64,000 nucleotides of DNA from Halocaridina rubra (GCA_037179515.1 JAXCGZ010001914.1:87501-151500); one strand, 5' to 3'; positions 39,301 through 51,300 are shown, counted from the stretch's first letter. Translations and numbers: made by a program. Notes: generated from the sequence alone by a model not told the origin.

Positions 39301-40335
39301 AATCAATAGACATAAGTAAAAATGCCGGATGTCTCTCCAAAAACAATTCTGGAAATGTCACAATAATGAGAATAACATGATTCAGGTGAACATAAAGTTA
39401 TATTAGACATTACACATAACCTCCAACTAATAAAAGTTACTTTCTCATTTGATAATATAAAATAATTCGTACAAGAAAATTTTTAGAATTTCTAAACAGT
39501 CTAAATGTATTGTGAAAAGAATATTGCAAGTACAAAAACTGCAATCTTATCTGAAGATATACAGTACATGTAAAGAATTTTCTTTTTTCACTGCTATTAT
39601 TTCAGTTACTTGTGAATTGTAAGGAGATATTATAGGAATTGAAGAGATTTCTTTCTAAAATCCCAAAATATGTATTTATATTTTTACATATATTCGAGAA
39701 AACGTTCATGTACTATTTTAATAGTATAAAAATCTTCATTTTTACCTTTAAGAGTTCTATAATGTGGTTGTATATTTATGGGCCAGGTATTGTAAATGCA
39801 TTATTTCTACCAGTTCCTTCACGTATTATGTAAGGAGTATGTCCCCTATCTCTTGCAGGCTTCTAGTTTAGCTCAAGATATGGTAGCTCTATTGCTGGGC
39901 TAAACTTCCTCCAGCCGAAGGCAAAAGATAAAAGTATTATAAAATGCAGTTATGGTTCATCCTCCCCATAGGAGCAGTGATGGAATGAAAACAAATAACT
40001 TATCTGCAAAATTAGAAAACATTTTGCATTAATATAGCCCACGACATCACCATAACTCGAAATTAGCCCATATTCCAACTAAGAAAGAAGAGAATGTAGC
40101 CCATTTAAAGTTATGAAACAGGAGATATCACATGAGTAAGTCAGTATATATAACAATGCCAATGGTTCAAAATCCTTGGAAATGTGAGACACATCATACC
40201 ATCACTATCTTGATTCTAGTAATGAAAATTATTTTTAAGAAAAACTTTATATCAAATGAGAGCTAAAATTCCCCAACAGATAGGTGTGGTGTTATGCATT
40301 TATCCCTGGAAAACCAACGCAATGTGATATGATTT
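36355..40335. repeat. ~4-kb imperfect palindrome, arms ~1.95 kb, non-coding
   Basis: The left arm 36355-38270 is homologous to the reverse complement of 38275-40335. Matched pairs include TTGACTTACTCATGTTTCC / CTGACTTACTCATGTGATAT, ATGTCGTGGGCTATATT on both arms, ACTCATCCTAATGATGAGGG / ACTCATCATGGTGATGAGGG, AGGTTGTGCTGACCTC on both, and CCTTCTACCACCC on both near the centre. The arms differ by many substitutions and small indels. No ORF, terminal repeat or known family was recognised; foldback element, old inverted duplication or unknown transposon are all possible. Confidence 0.85.
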
Positions 40336-40429
40336 ATACCTCTGTTTCCTGGACTATTAAATAGTACTTGAAAAGGAACAAACCTGTAAAATTGGTTAAT
40401 TGTTGTTAGAGCTGGACTGAAATGATCTA

Positions 40430-41440
40430 AGTATCACAAAGCACTTACAATGGAAGCAGCAAGTGTCACAGTCAATAAGTGAGGGTAGAGATGGAGTGGC
40501 AGTGTGAAGAGGGGAGTGAGACAGGAGTATGTTCCTTCTCCTTATCTGTTTAAAAAATAAAATTAGATAATATTGCTGAATATCAGTGAAATAGGAGGAG
40601 TAAAGGGTGAGTGGGATGAAAATCAACATGAGATTATACGGTATTTATTACACATCTAGAAAAGACTGAAGCTCCAGGTGCAGAGGTTGGTGATGATTAG
40701 TGGAGACAAAGGTTTAGTGTCTGGGGGAAAAACGGAAGAAATAGTGGTATCAGAAAGGTAGAAAGTCCCAGGGCTAACATATGTATTGCTGCTGACAGTA
40801 CTAAACAAGTAGATAAGTTTAACTATTTTGGTATCTAAATCACATGAGCATGACAATCAGTGGAAGAGATCAAAAGTGGAAGAATAATCGTAAAAGCTCC
40901 TTCAGGTAAGATCAGAATGATGGCTTCCAATATAAAATTATCATTATATTAAACTTGGGGAAAAGATGTTTTCTAAGACATATGTTTGGTCAGTTGTACG
41001 GATGTAAAGATTGAACTCTAAAGCAAAAAAGTCTGAAGGGCTGATCAAAGGAGTAGAGATGCAGTTTTGGAGTTTGGAGACAACTAAAAAATATCCCGGG
41101 CACAGTGTAAAACAAATGAAGAGGTATTGCGGGAGATGGGCATAGCAAGAGCGGCCTTGACCTCACTCAAGAAGATAGTTGAAAATTTTTGGGGCATGTG
41201 ATGAGACAGTCAGTTGGAATGTTTGTGCATGACTGGAGGGAAAACAGGAGAAAAGGAGAGTTAGGGGATGGCCGAGAATGAAGCACCACACTTGGATGGG
41301 CTGTTGAGAGCGGTGGATTAAAACTTCAGAACAGCAGAGATGTTGCTCTAGAATGGCAGATAGACAGTAGGGGCTTTGCTCGGTTCTAACATCCTTGAGG
41401 TTAGGCGCCTCGATGCTATCAGTAATTCCACCTTGACAGG
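40430..41440 (+). pseudogene. Decayed LINE RT 3' half
   Basis: Broken frames give GVRQEYVPSPYLF (from the GVRQG..LSP.LFN motif), LIKGVEMQFWSLETTKKYPG (from E.W.WRR..KI.W), RRYCGRW-like segments, FGACDETVSWNV, GWPRMKHHTWMG and a final LTSLRLGASMLSV. This is the C-terminal order of an RT family common in arthropod LINEs. It begins right where the palindrome ends. Many stops; the minus-strand ORFs over it are shadows. Confidence 0.65.
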
Positions 41441-41824
41441 TATAAGTAATATAATGCAGGTGTAATACAATATTCTGCTTTAAGTCTTAGTAATATGAAA
41501 AATACAGAGATGAAGAATATAATTTTACATTGTGCAAATATGTGAAATAATATCTCAAAATAAACATTTGTAGAAAAACCTACACTGAATTATATTAAAA
41601 ATACTGTATACCTACTTAATTTCTTTATCTTATATTGGCTGCAGCATTTGCATTATAAAGCCAATACAGCTATGAGCTCATGAAGATACTATTCCACTAT
41701 TTAAACCCATCCATCTAATAGAGATTTTCTGAACATGCAAAGTTGATTGTTACTACCATAGAATACTGCTGCATTCCAATTCTTATTTCCAAGTGAGTTC
41801 ACTTCAAATATAAGCTGTTTCAAT

Positions 41825-42115
41825 CCTGGCCTGGGGTTGGATTAGCTTTCATTTATATGTCGATACTGATTAAACTGGGTAATTAATTAGGGGATCGGTG
41901 ATTTCCAAGAGGTCTACCTGATTATTCTGCCACTGCCTGGAGATCAATGGGTCCACATGACTGGAAAGGGGGCTTGAACACTGGCTATATGATATGTATA
42001 TAGTCTGGCTCTGTGCTATCTCTGTCCCTTTCCTTTGCCCCTCATTAGATAAAGTTAACCTGTACTTGTTACACTGAGCAGTCTTAACTCTGGCTCTCCT
42101 CGGCAAATGCTAGGC
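41825..42115 (+). mobile_element. SINE-C (plus), head missing
   Basis: CTGATTAAACTGGGTAATTA, GATCAATGGGTCCACATGAC and CTGGCTCTGTGCTATC parallel 11455-11620. 41441-41824 is AT-rich without recognised features. Confidence 0.65.
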
Positions 42116-42414
42116 ACCATGTCCACTAACTTGCCATTAGGTTAAAATATTGACAGAAAGTCTTACCCCATGCATGAGTATATTCCAATAACAAGTGGCA
42201 TAAAAACAAATGATATGCAAAGATGTTTCTCACAAAATTCCTTGAAGAAAGACTGCATATGGAGGCAACTTAAATTATGCAGAAATTTTTATAGAAAAGG
42301 ATCTAGAAACATGATCATATGAGGAAGAGGTCAGTTAGGAAAACTCAATAATATAATGAAAACTGTATCCATATTGGACCAAAAAAAAAAAGGATCATAT
42401 GCAATATAATGAGA

Positions 42415-42545
42415 TGAGGACCGAGGTAGTGCAGTCGTTAGAACACTTAGCCAGGGAAGTGGCAAACCAACATTCAAGCCCACTGTCTGTGTCTACCCCA
42501 ACTTGAATGGGGATTGATAGTAAAACATAAAATGGCCAACAACAT
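42415..42545 (+). mobile_element. SINE-A (plus), internally deleted
   Basis: CGAGGTAGTGCAGTCGTTAG, CATTCAAGCCCACTGTCTGT and GAATGGGGATTGATAG; the GGGCATCCAGCC block is missing. Confidence 0.78.
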
Positions 42546-42619
42546 TCAGCTTCATGAGAGATTAAAGAAATGCAGTGTATTTGTGCCTCACCAGAAGTAG
42601 AGGACTCTTTGGAAATAGT

Positions 42620-43095
42620 AAAATATTATTAAAAATTAAAGAATAATAGTGGGGAACAAGGTCACAGATACCTGTGGCACATTATTGTCTACCTGAAATG
42701 GAATAGAAACAGCATAAAATACAAGTACCAAAATAATGCAAGAAATCAAGAATTCAGTTACCAAACTAGAGAGGGGTAGAGTAAACCAAAGCAAGACAGC
42801 TTGACTAACAAGAGCCTGTGCCATGTGTTAACAAAAGATACTGAAGTATAAAGGGCAATCACACTACTCTGCAAATCCCCAAAGAGAAACAGACTAGACG
42901 TGAGAAAGGTAAGCATGATGTCATTAACTGATATTTCAAAGCAGAATACATACTGGTGATCATAAAGTAAAGAATGAAATTTAAGATAGTTGGTAAATAA
43001 GTGCGGAGGATACATTCAGATTTTAGAAAGTGTTGGGTAAAGTAATAGGTCAAAGATTGATGAAATTGGTCAACCTTTTTTCAGGACAGGTTGAA
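42620..43095 (-). pseudogene. Jockey-like LINE reverse-transcriptase fragment
   Basis: The minus strand, with frameshifts, gives FGNVPIQPVLKKG, FEISVNDIMLTF-like and DHQYVF segments, VNTWHRLLLVKLSCFG, LLYPSLVW and a remnant of the V..VPQ.S... motif (VDNVPQVSVTLFP). These correspond to RT palm blocks: IQP..KKG, D.QYGF, AFD..WH..LL.KL..G and SGVPQGSVL. The catalytic .ADD part is not present. Possibly the same family as the LINE tails at 1140-1444. Confidence 0.65.
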
Positions 43096-43106
43096 TAGGC
43101 ACATTT

Positions 43107-43300
43107 CCAATATACAGATGCTCCCTAACTTAAGAAAGTTATGTTTCGAATGGTTGTTCATATCCTGAATTGTTCGAAAGTTGATATTTTTATGTACAGA
43201 ACTGTATTGGGTGTACAGTACTGTATATGTTTACCAAAAATTGCTACATATTTTACGTAACATAATAAAGTTGTGTTAGAACATAATACATTTGGTTTCT
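43107..43300 (+). mobile_element. Tigger-like DNA transposon end fragment
   Basis: TACAGATGCTCCCTAACTTA at the left matches the end of the 48353-48663 element (CAGACACTCCCCAACTTACG in reverse complement), followed by GTTATGTTTCGAATGG and AGTACTGTATATG. The other end was not found. Confidence 0.55.
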
Positions 43301-43469
43301 TGTCATAAAGGCACAGTAATAAAATATAAATTATATTAATATGTACATATTAATAATAACTATGTAATTATTTTTACCTTTGAAACTGGTTAGAACATAG
43401 TACATTTGTTTTCTTAGTAGTAAAGACACAATGTTCTTATAGCATAAAACATAACTTATATTACTAAAT

Positions 43470-43545
43470 TGTACATACATACATACAACATGGGCCCATT
43501 CCCTGCTGTAAAGGGGGTAGCTGAGCCATGAAACAAACATTCACC
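43470..43545 (-). mobile_element. LINE 3' tail with hairpin (minus)
   Basis: The reverse complement reads GGCTCAGCTACCCCCTTTAC, GGGAATGGGCCCATGTTG, then (TATG)n. Another RTE-style 3' end with microsatellite tail. Confidence 0.5.
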
Positions 43546-43892
43546 ACGATCCACACGTACCTCAACTACTTCACTTGGCTCCTAAGAGATAAAGAGTTGC
43601 CACATTTCCCCCCTTTTTACAATGAGGTCCGACAGCTGCAGCTGGTTTACTCCCACCACTTCATCACATGGCAACTCCCCTCACACCTGTCCATCACTGT
43701 TTGATGCTCCTTAAATTTGGAGATATTTATAGATGAATGAGGCACAATAATATAGGAGACTGAAAGGGCATTTTTTAATGTAAACAAAATATGGATGCGT
43801 TCATTAACAAAATAAGAATTATATCAAATATTGTGACATACCTCTTTTTATGAAGAAAAAAATAAGTTATCATCTTGAAAACGAAAAATAAA

Positions 43893-45060
43893 TCACTCTT
43901 TGTAAACAACAAAATCATTATATTTAGAGGGTAAAATATTCCTTGTACTCCTTGTGATTCTCCTTTGAGGAGTGAAAGACTCTTGAACTCTGAGATTCTC
44001 ACTTGTTGGGTTTACATGTTTATCCTGTGGAATTTCAACCTATTGCTGACTTTGTACTACATTACTAGAATATTCACTACTGTGATATGAAACATTTCTT
44101 TCATTTGACTTATTAAGGTCTACTCTATTTCTTCTCAATAAACCAGCATCAGTTGAAATTTCATAAGATCTCTCGTCTAAACGTTCCTTCACAATACCTT
44201 TTTCCCAAGCTTTCTTTCCCATTACAGTGGGTTTTATTCTCACAACTTCACCTTCCTGTAAAGGATCAAGATCTTTGGCATGCACATTGTAATATTTAGC
44301 AGACCTGCTATTTCTATAATGTCTGTTAATCTTAATTTTATCTACATTGATCTCAGATGGTTTCAGCAACTTTGAAGAAACTGGGAGAAGAGTACGTGTG
44401 CGTCTCCCTAGGCTTTTTTGAGCCGGACTGTATTCATCACTGTGAGACGGACGATTACGGTAGTCTAATATTGCCAAATAAGGGTCACCATTGCTTTCTA
44501 TGGCTTTTCTGAGTATGGACTTTGCAGTTTTTACAGCGGATTCTGCCTGTCCATTAGACTGAGGATATTTAGGGCTTGACGTACAATGTTCTATGTCCCA
44601 CACTCTTATAAAATTCTGAAATAAATCACTTGTAAATTGAGTTCCACAGTCACTAACTAAGATGGAAGGAGTACCATACCTTGCAAAATGTGCTTTTAGC
44701 TTACGTATAACAGTAGATGCTTTTATATCTTCTAACCTATCAATTTCCCAGAAATTACTGAAATAGTCTACTGTTACAAGATAAAACTGGTTACTCAATT
44801 CAAAAATATCTGTGCCAACTTTCTCCCATGGCCTATCAGACACTTCATGTGGCATAAGAGTTTCTTTCTGCTGAGATTTTTGAAATTTGCAACAGATTTC
44901 ACATTGAGAAATATGTTCTTTAATATCGCCATTCTTTGTCTTTACGTAAAAGCTGTCGTATGGGCACCATCAGGTCAGAGAGTCTAGGCATGAATTTTGA
45001 CAAATAGTTTATCATTCCACTAAAGCATTGAATCTCAGTGACATTAGTTGGAGCTTTCAT
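43893..45060 (-). pseudogene. Ty3/gypsy pol remnant: RT tail and integrase
   Basis: 45060-44931 encodes the end of RT (MKAPTNVTEIQCFSGMINYL, then SKFMPRLSDLM and PIRQLLRKDKEW). A junction near 44930 shifts frame into the integrase zinc-binding half (HISQCEICCKFQKSQQKETL), then the catalytic core: TDIFEL and VTVDYFSNFWE (first Asp), VSDCGTQFTSD (second Asp), QSNGQAESAVKTAK (Glu). A C-terminal GPY-like region follows (EGEVVRIKPTVMGKKAWEKG, ISTDAGLLRRNR). An in-frame TAG at 44040-44042 interrupts the C-terminus, which otherwise continues to about 43893 (FTPQRRITRSTRNILPSKYN). The integrase DDE residues are intact but the element cannot reverse-transcribe on its own. Confidence 0.87.
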
Positions 45061-46080
45061 CGATATAATTGAAATTTGACACTATTTTCACCAACTTTCA
45101 GATCGGTATATAGATATTTGGATATATCTGACACTTTATTCACTTTTATCACTTGCTGTGTACAGGGATTATCACTTTTGTTCACCGTCGTTTCTTCTGG
45201 CTCTCCACGTCTCGTCTGCAACTTGACACCTAGGATATATTCGGCTGGAGTATCTGAAGTGGAATCGTCACCGTCCACTGCATTCACACCCATCTTCTTA
45301 GATGCTTGTGCATGTCCATTTTTCTCCAAACATTGAGATTCGAAGTGATTCAGCCTGTTGCAGTAGTTGCATCTCTCTCCATAGGCTGGACATTTCTTCT
45401 TACTCCACACGTGTCTTGTTCCGCAGAACTTACATTTTCGTAGAGCCGGATCCTTCGCCGACAAACTTTGGGTTGACTTAGGCTTATACTGGTTCTTGTT
45501 CACAAAACTTGGGTCCTCACTCTTTTGGTCTGCTGAATTTCTACTAGGCCTACTCTGCTTAAAGTTCTTTGTCGATTTAACTTTATTTATGACCGACTTT
45601 GCAGTATTTTGACTTTTTATCATTTGCATTTGTCTCTGCGATGCTTGATGTGCCTCACAAATTTTGAGCGTATCTATCAATGAAATACATTCTTCTCTCA
45701 GAAATTTCTCTCTGAGTTTATCTTCTTTACAGCCAAAAACTATTTGATCACGAATTGCCTCATCTTTTTCTGCTGCAAAATCACAATCCTTAACCAGAGT
45801 TTTCATTCTAGTAATAAATTCATCCAGGTTCTCATCAGCTTTCTGAGTACAGCATCTAAACCTATATCTTGATGCTATTATCAGCTTCCTAGGGGCAAAA
45901 TGCTCATCTAGCTTCTGTAATACCATGTTTAAGTCCTTTTTAGGGTCATCACGAGATCCACTCTCCCCTACAATAACGGGACAAAACTCTATAGCATTAT
46001 ACACTCGAAGCAGTTCGTCACCCCATGGGTCAAAAGTAATGCTACCTTCACTTCACTTGGCTTATCATTTAAACCTGTCC
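45057..46080 (-). pseudogene. Ty3/gypsy gag with tandem CCHC-type knuckles
   Basis: Gag packages the element's RNA into particles. From about 46080 a diverged start (GLNDKPSEVKVALLLTHG) is followed by a frameshift near 46020, then VYNAIEFCPVIVG, HFAPRKLIIASRYRFRCC, ENLDEFITRMKTLVKDCDFA and QIVFGCKEDKLREKFLREE, which is the capsid-like region of Ty3 gag. The zinc-binding part is CKFCGTRHVWSKKKCPAYG, then CNYCNRLNHFESQC. The frame continues to YLYTDLKVGENSVKFQL, the usual lead into the protease, and stops at the deletion junction. The 315-codon open stretch appears to start at GTG (46004) only because of the upstream frameshift. Confidence 0.87.
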
Positions 46081-47233
46081 CTGCTTCACTGACATTCCTT
46101 GTACAATCAATGCTCTTTTCACGCCATCCATCCATCTCATTCTAGGACTTCCTCTTGACCTAACTCCGAGCACTTCTGCACTCCACACTCTCTTTGCTGT
46201 TCGTTCATCACTCAGCATTTCCATGTGTTCAAAGCATATCAATACTATCTAATGTAGCTTTATTTCAACACCTGATCTCTGCCTGACATCCTCATTTCTT
46301 ACTCTATCTATTCTAGATACACCAATCATACTTCTCAGGCACCTCATCTCCATTACATTCAACTTATTCTTTTCATCCTCTCTTGCATTCTAAGTCTCTG
46401 CTCCATACAATTCTGTCTTCACAATCGCACCTGCATAGATCATTTTATTTGCATTCATTCCCAAATACCTATTTCTCATTACACGTTTCAAACCACCTAG
46501 ACATTTACTCAAGTCCCTCACTCTATGACTTATTTCTGCACCTACTCATCCATCCCTTGATATGTGCAACCCCAGATACTTCAAACTATCAACTTTCTTC
46601 AAGCAACTCCCCATTCAATCTGTCAACATTAACACTCCTCATGCATCTCATGACATTACTTTTACCAATATTCACCATCAACTCCCTTCGATCGAACACC
46701 CTTAGAAACTCAATTCACCACATAATTCAGTTCATTCTCAATATCAACCCCCAGTGCAGTGCCATCCACAAAAAATAATTGATTCAATTTCCACAACCTT
46801 CCATATTTAGCTAGTAGATTCAAACCTCTGTCTTGTACCCTTTCATTTATTTCACATATCACTCCATCTATATACACATTAAACAACTACGGTAACATTA
46901 TACAACCTTGACATAACCCCACATTCACCTCACACCAATCACTCATGCCATTCCTGACTCTTACACATGCTCTACTATTCACATAAAATTTTTGACCTCA
47001 TTCAACAAACTTCCACATATTCCATACAGTCACAACACACTCCACAATGCCTCTCTATCAACCTGGTTATACTCTTTCTAAAAGTTCATAAAAGCCCATG
47101 AAGGGTCCCTAGCTTTCTCAAAGAACTTCTCACACACCTGTCTTACCACAAACACCTGAGCCACACATCCTCTTCCTCTCCTTAACCCATACTATTTTTC
47201 TCCAATCAATCTCTCAGTATGTTTACAAATTCT

Positions 47234-48320
47234 CTAGATTAACACTCTTCCATATATCTTACCACCTACACTCAATACACTAATTCCTCTAAAAATACTA
47301 CACTTAAACTTGTCTCCTTTCCCTTTATAAAGTGGAACTACACATGCATTCCTCCAATCATCTGGGACCCTCCCTTTCCTGAAACATACAGTCAACAACC
47401 TAACCATCCATTTTACTAATGCCTCCCCACCATTTGACAAGCATTCAACACAGCACCCATCTACCCCTAGTGCTTTACCTGCTTTCATTGCTGTCAATGC
47501 CAAATGTACCTCCTCATTTGTTATTTATCTATCATTCTTATCACCTAACACTGGCATTCTCCATTCATTCCCACAGTCACAATTTCTGTCTCTATTATCT
47601 TCCTCATTTAGCAGTTCCTTGAAATACTCACCCCATTTCTCTCTCACCTTTATTTCGTCTACTAGCAGTTGCCCATCTGCTCCTTCACCCTCTCTTCCCT
47701 ACCAGACTCACCTTTCCTCACTCTTTTCACTCCCTTCCAAAACATCTTGTTATTCCTTTCAAAATTTTCAGTGAAGCAGCTACTCCGCCTTAAATCCTCT
47801 TCTCTCTTTGCCTCCCTTACCACGCGCTTCAATAACCTCCTCTCTGCACTATGCCTATCATATGTCTCACCATTACCTATCTGCAACCATACCTGAAATG
47901 CCAGCTTCTCCACTACTGGACTCACCTCCTCATTCCACCATTCAGTACCTTTTACTTCCATCTACTTGTCGCCTTCCACACACTGCCTCAGCACACTTAC
48001 AGCATCCTCCTTGAAACAACTCCATTCCTCTTACACTCTCTCATCCACGTTCCCTTTCACTGCATTCCACCAATTCCTCATACTAACCTTATATTCTCAG
48101 TCTTTCTCTTTCACTCATATTTAGCACATCTCTTGCTTCTCCTTTCTCCACTTTTCTCCCAGTCTCTCTACTCTCCACTAAATAATGATCAGATATTCTA
48201 CCACTAGCACCTCTCAGTACATTCACATCCAATACTCTTCCAATCACCCTTCTATCCACCACAACATAATCCATTAATGCTCTGTCAAGTACCCTACCAT
48301 TATCTACTCTGACCTATATA
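47234..48320 (-). pseudogene. RTE-B pol fragments (endonuclease end to RT palm)
   Basis: Three open pieces in different frames cover the end of the endonuclease (SDH site present as ISDHYLVESRE), the linker with WWNEEV and the RT fingers with PLYKGKGDKFKCSIFRGISV. The RT catalytic FADD region lies in poorly preserved frames around 46760-46820. No intact product is possible. Confidence 0.75.
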
Positions 48321-48352
48321 TATTTGTGCACTTCGTTTTATTTTAAACAGTA

Positions 48353-48663
48353 CAGAAGCTCTCTTACTTTCAGACAATCGAGTTATGAACATTCACAGGT
48401 ACCAACAAAAATCTACCCATTATCTAACCATGTGTTAATGTATTTATTACTATACAATGTACTGTGCCGTATTATTACATTATAATTACTGTATTAAAAT
48501 TCATTAATACTATATATTTTGTGTTTTATGTAGTAGTTAAGTGTATTTAGTCTAAGTACTTTACAGTAATGTGCATGTACAGTATGTACATGCAACTTAT
48601 GAACAAGTCTACTTACGATCAGACTTCTGGAACCTAACTTGTTCGTAAGTTGGGGAGTGTCTG
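48353..48663. mobile_element. Tigger/pogo-like MITE nested in RTE-B
   Basis: Ends: CAGAAGCTCTCTTACTTTC on the left, and CAGACACTCCCCAACTTACG in reverse complement from the right. TA lies at 48351-48352 and 48664-48665. RTE-B coding resumes on both sides, which supports the boundaries. 311 bp, no ORF. Confidence 0.75.
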
Positions 48664-49088
48664 TATTGGTAGTCAACATCTCTCTCTCTCAATACACATT
48701 CCTATAATTTTCTTTCTGTTCTCATTCCTATCAGGAATTCCATGCTTCTCAATCACACCATCCACTGGCTCATTCCCTACTCTAGCATTCAAATCTCCCA
48801 TCAACACCACATTCACATTCATTCCCAAGTCTACCACACTCGTTCACTTTCAAAATTCTTTTTTTCTTCACTTCTTTCACTGCCAGGGACATATGTGCTC
48901 TCAAATGCCCAAACCTTGTAATAACAATAATTATAATTAATTATAATAATAATATTAACCTTTGAAACTGTAGAGTAGGTTTGAGGTTGTGGAAGAGAGA
49001 GGGTAAGGTGTTGCTGAGTCACAATGGCAGTGGGTTGTCAGTATTGAAGGAGGAGGCAATGTATGGTTTGATGCTTTCTTGGCAATCT

Positions 49089-49442
49089 TTAAGTTTCTTG
49101 AAAAATTGTTCTAGGGAAGTTTGCACAGTCTGTTTTCTTTTCTTCATATAACTTCGCATAACTATAACACTGGGTGGCATCGTGAATGCTATTTGCTACT
49201 TTTGAGTATCTTTCAGCCTTCGGGTATTGGTTCTCAAAAGTAGTGAGAGCTTTCTCTTTAAGAGCAAACCCCTCAGCCATCAACTTAGCGGAACAATTCA
49301 TATTGTAAGTGTGGGCTATATTCACCATTTTGTTACCTCTATCAAGCTTCTATACCATCGCCACTTTTGATGCCATTGACATGACTTATCGTTTTTTAAC
49401 ATTACCACTAACATCACTAGCCTTACGCTTTTCACCACTCAT
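49089..49442 (-). pseudogene. Internally deleted Tigger/pogo transposase
   Basis: The minus strand from ATG at 49442 gives MSGEKRKASDVSGNVKKR, stop, VMSMASKVAMV, stop, KLDRGNKMVNIAHTYNMNCS. This matches the N-terminal helix-turn-helix start of Tigger transposases. It then jumps directly to GFALKEKALTTFENQYPKAE, RYSKVANSIHDATQCY and KLYEEKKTDCANF, the Tigger C-terminal tail. The DDE catalytic domain in between is absent and the junction is in frame. Two N-terminal stops confirm it is dead. Flanking TIRs were not identified with confidence. Confidence 0.8.
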
Positions 49443-49969
49443 GATGGGTAAGCGATGTACAGTACTAGATACTTCATGACAAAAAACCTGGAGCGCAACG
49501 AAGAGTGTCTTTAGCAAATGCAAGGCTAGTAAACAATACAATAATGACAACATGCTGTATGTTATAGTGCAGGGTGCCGTTGATAGCGGCTGAAAGTTAT
49601 ACTAGGCACGGTCCCCTAAGATTTGAACTTGGTGTCGTATTTGTATTCGTATTTTCGTATTTGGTTTTCAATTTGAATTGAATTTTCAGATATTCGTTTG
49701 TCAAGTGTTTGTAAATGCTGGCTCAACCTTGTATCTTGAAATTAAAATAAGTATTAAGCTTTACCATGATATACATTTTATGTAATAATTATGAATTATG
49801 TAGAAAAATTTTTCATCTTTAAGTATAGCCAGGGAAAATAGAACATAAAACGTGGTGATAAGAAATATTATATATTAACTTCCCAAAACAAGTAGCAGCT
49901 TTTAACAGCATTAATAGTAACAAGAAGAGAATGATTGAGTTATAGAGCAAGTGTGTCAAAATATCTATT
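49443..49969. other. No gene recognised; probable Tigger 5' UTR and AT-rich flank
   Basis: 49443-49600 may be the 5' UTR of the Tigger remnant. 49635-49700 has several imperfect ATTCGTAT/ATTTGTAT motifs. Confidence 0.4.
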
Positions 49970-50600
49970 TATCCATACATACATGCTTTGATTGGCAACA
50001 CCTCTTCAGTTGTACGAGGGGTTGTCGAATCAGAGAACACACCCATTTACAAAGAAATCTACTCACTTCATCTTGCATCTAAGTAACTTGGGATTGAAGG
50101 TTGCCACAATAACCTCTTTCCCCAACACTGCTTGTATCACGTACCATGTAATATGGACACAGCTCATCTGCAACCTAACCCAAATGACATAGCTGGCTCA
50201 TCCCCACAGCTACATCCCGAGGTGGAATCCCTGCTTCCATCCAAGTCAACAGCACTTGGCAAGCAAAGCAAATCATGTGGGTTGCTTCCCTGCTCCAATG
50301 ACATGCAATGAGCATCTTAGAATGTTTTCACCCCATTCACTCATCTCATTCTTGGTCTTCCTCTCGGACTTACTCTACTTACTTCAGCTTTCCACACTCT
50401 CTTTGCTAGGCTTTCCTCATTCATTCTTTTCATATGTCCAGACCACCTCAGCATTTTCTGATCTAACTTATAATATAGCTTTCTTCCAATTCTCATTTTC
50501 TCATTCATATCTGTTCTTGAGACATTTATCATCCTTTTGAAAACTATGTTCCATTACATTCAATATATTCCTTTCATCAGCTTTAAATGATTCTGCATCT
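49970..50600 (-). mobile_element. RTE-like LINE 3' fragment (RTE-C)
   Basis: Minus-strand 50532-50341 encodes INVSRTDMNEKMRIGRKL, then LDQKMLRWSGHMKRMNEESL and SPRGRPRMR, the C-terminal end of an RTE-type pol. A ~300-bp 3' UTR follows, ending in GTGTTCTCTGATTCGACAAC and a (TATG)-like tail near 49975. The same 3' UTR end is seen at 6289-6670. Confidence 0.7.
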
Positions 50601-50794
50601 GACTAACTTTAACCCTAAAACAGCTTTGGGAATCTCAGAACAGTTTTAGAGAAGTTGTTAGCAGCCTTAGGTTCTAATCTGGAACATAGAGATTAAAAGG
50701 ACAGCACTCAACTAACTAATTATAAAATGAGAACAACCTTATTGAGGAATTTTATAGTCTCCTATTTAGCAACCCTATCTTCTACTATTCTTTT

Positions 50795-50955
50795 TGGTTG
50801 TTGTTTGCCATTTTGTGTGTCACAATTAATTTTATTATGGGGGTGGAAACAGTCAGGTTGGAGCTGGAGAAGTAAGGCTGGATGCCCTTACTAATGCCCG
50901 GTGATGGGGTTGTCACTTCCAGAGTCGAAAATCTAACCACTACAGCTGCAGTTCA
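50795..50955 (-). mobile_element. SINE-A (minus) in the ACTR8 duplicate
   Basis: TTGTTTGCCATTTTGTGTGT, AAGGCTGGATGCCCTTACTA and CCACTACAGCTGCAG. Confidence 0.82.
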
Positions 50956-50966
50956 CAGTCAAAATG

Positions 50967-51300
<334 letters not shown>

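Larger units (their letters stand above)
43893..46085 (-). mobile_element. Ty3/gypsy retroelement with two internal deletions
   Basis: The minus-strand order is gag (46085-45062), the start of a protease-like region, a deletion junction near 45060, the C-terminal end of RT (45060-44931), a second junction near 44930, then integrase (44930-43893). The protease core, RT catalytic core and RNase H are missing. No LTRs were recognised. The 5' side abuts RTE-B at about 46085-46090. Confidence 0.85.
46090..48918 (-). mobile_element. RTE-like LINE (RTE-B), decayed, with nested MITE
   Basis: Minus-strand pol pieces, 5' to 3': WAFESTYVPGSERSEEKK and VVLMGDLNARVGNEPVDGVI (48900-48670), the MITE at 48353-48663, then RALMDYVVVDRRVIGRVLDV and GRISDHYLV (48320-48089). 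EWWNEEVSPVVEKLAFQVWL follows (47961-47662), then GKALGVDGCCVECLSNGG and FRGISVLSVGGKIYGRVLI (47503-47234). Further 3' pieces run to GRPRMRWMDGVKRALI-like residues near 46110. Many frameshifts. It is a second lineage of the RTE type in this window. Its 3' UTR is missing at the junction with the Ty3 element. Confidence 0.8.
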
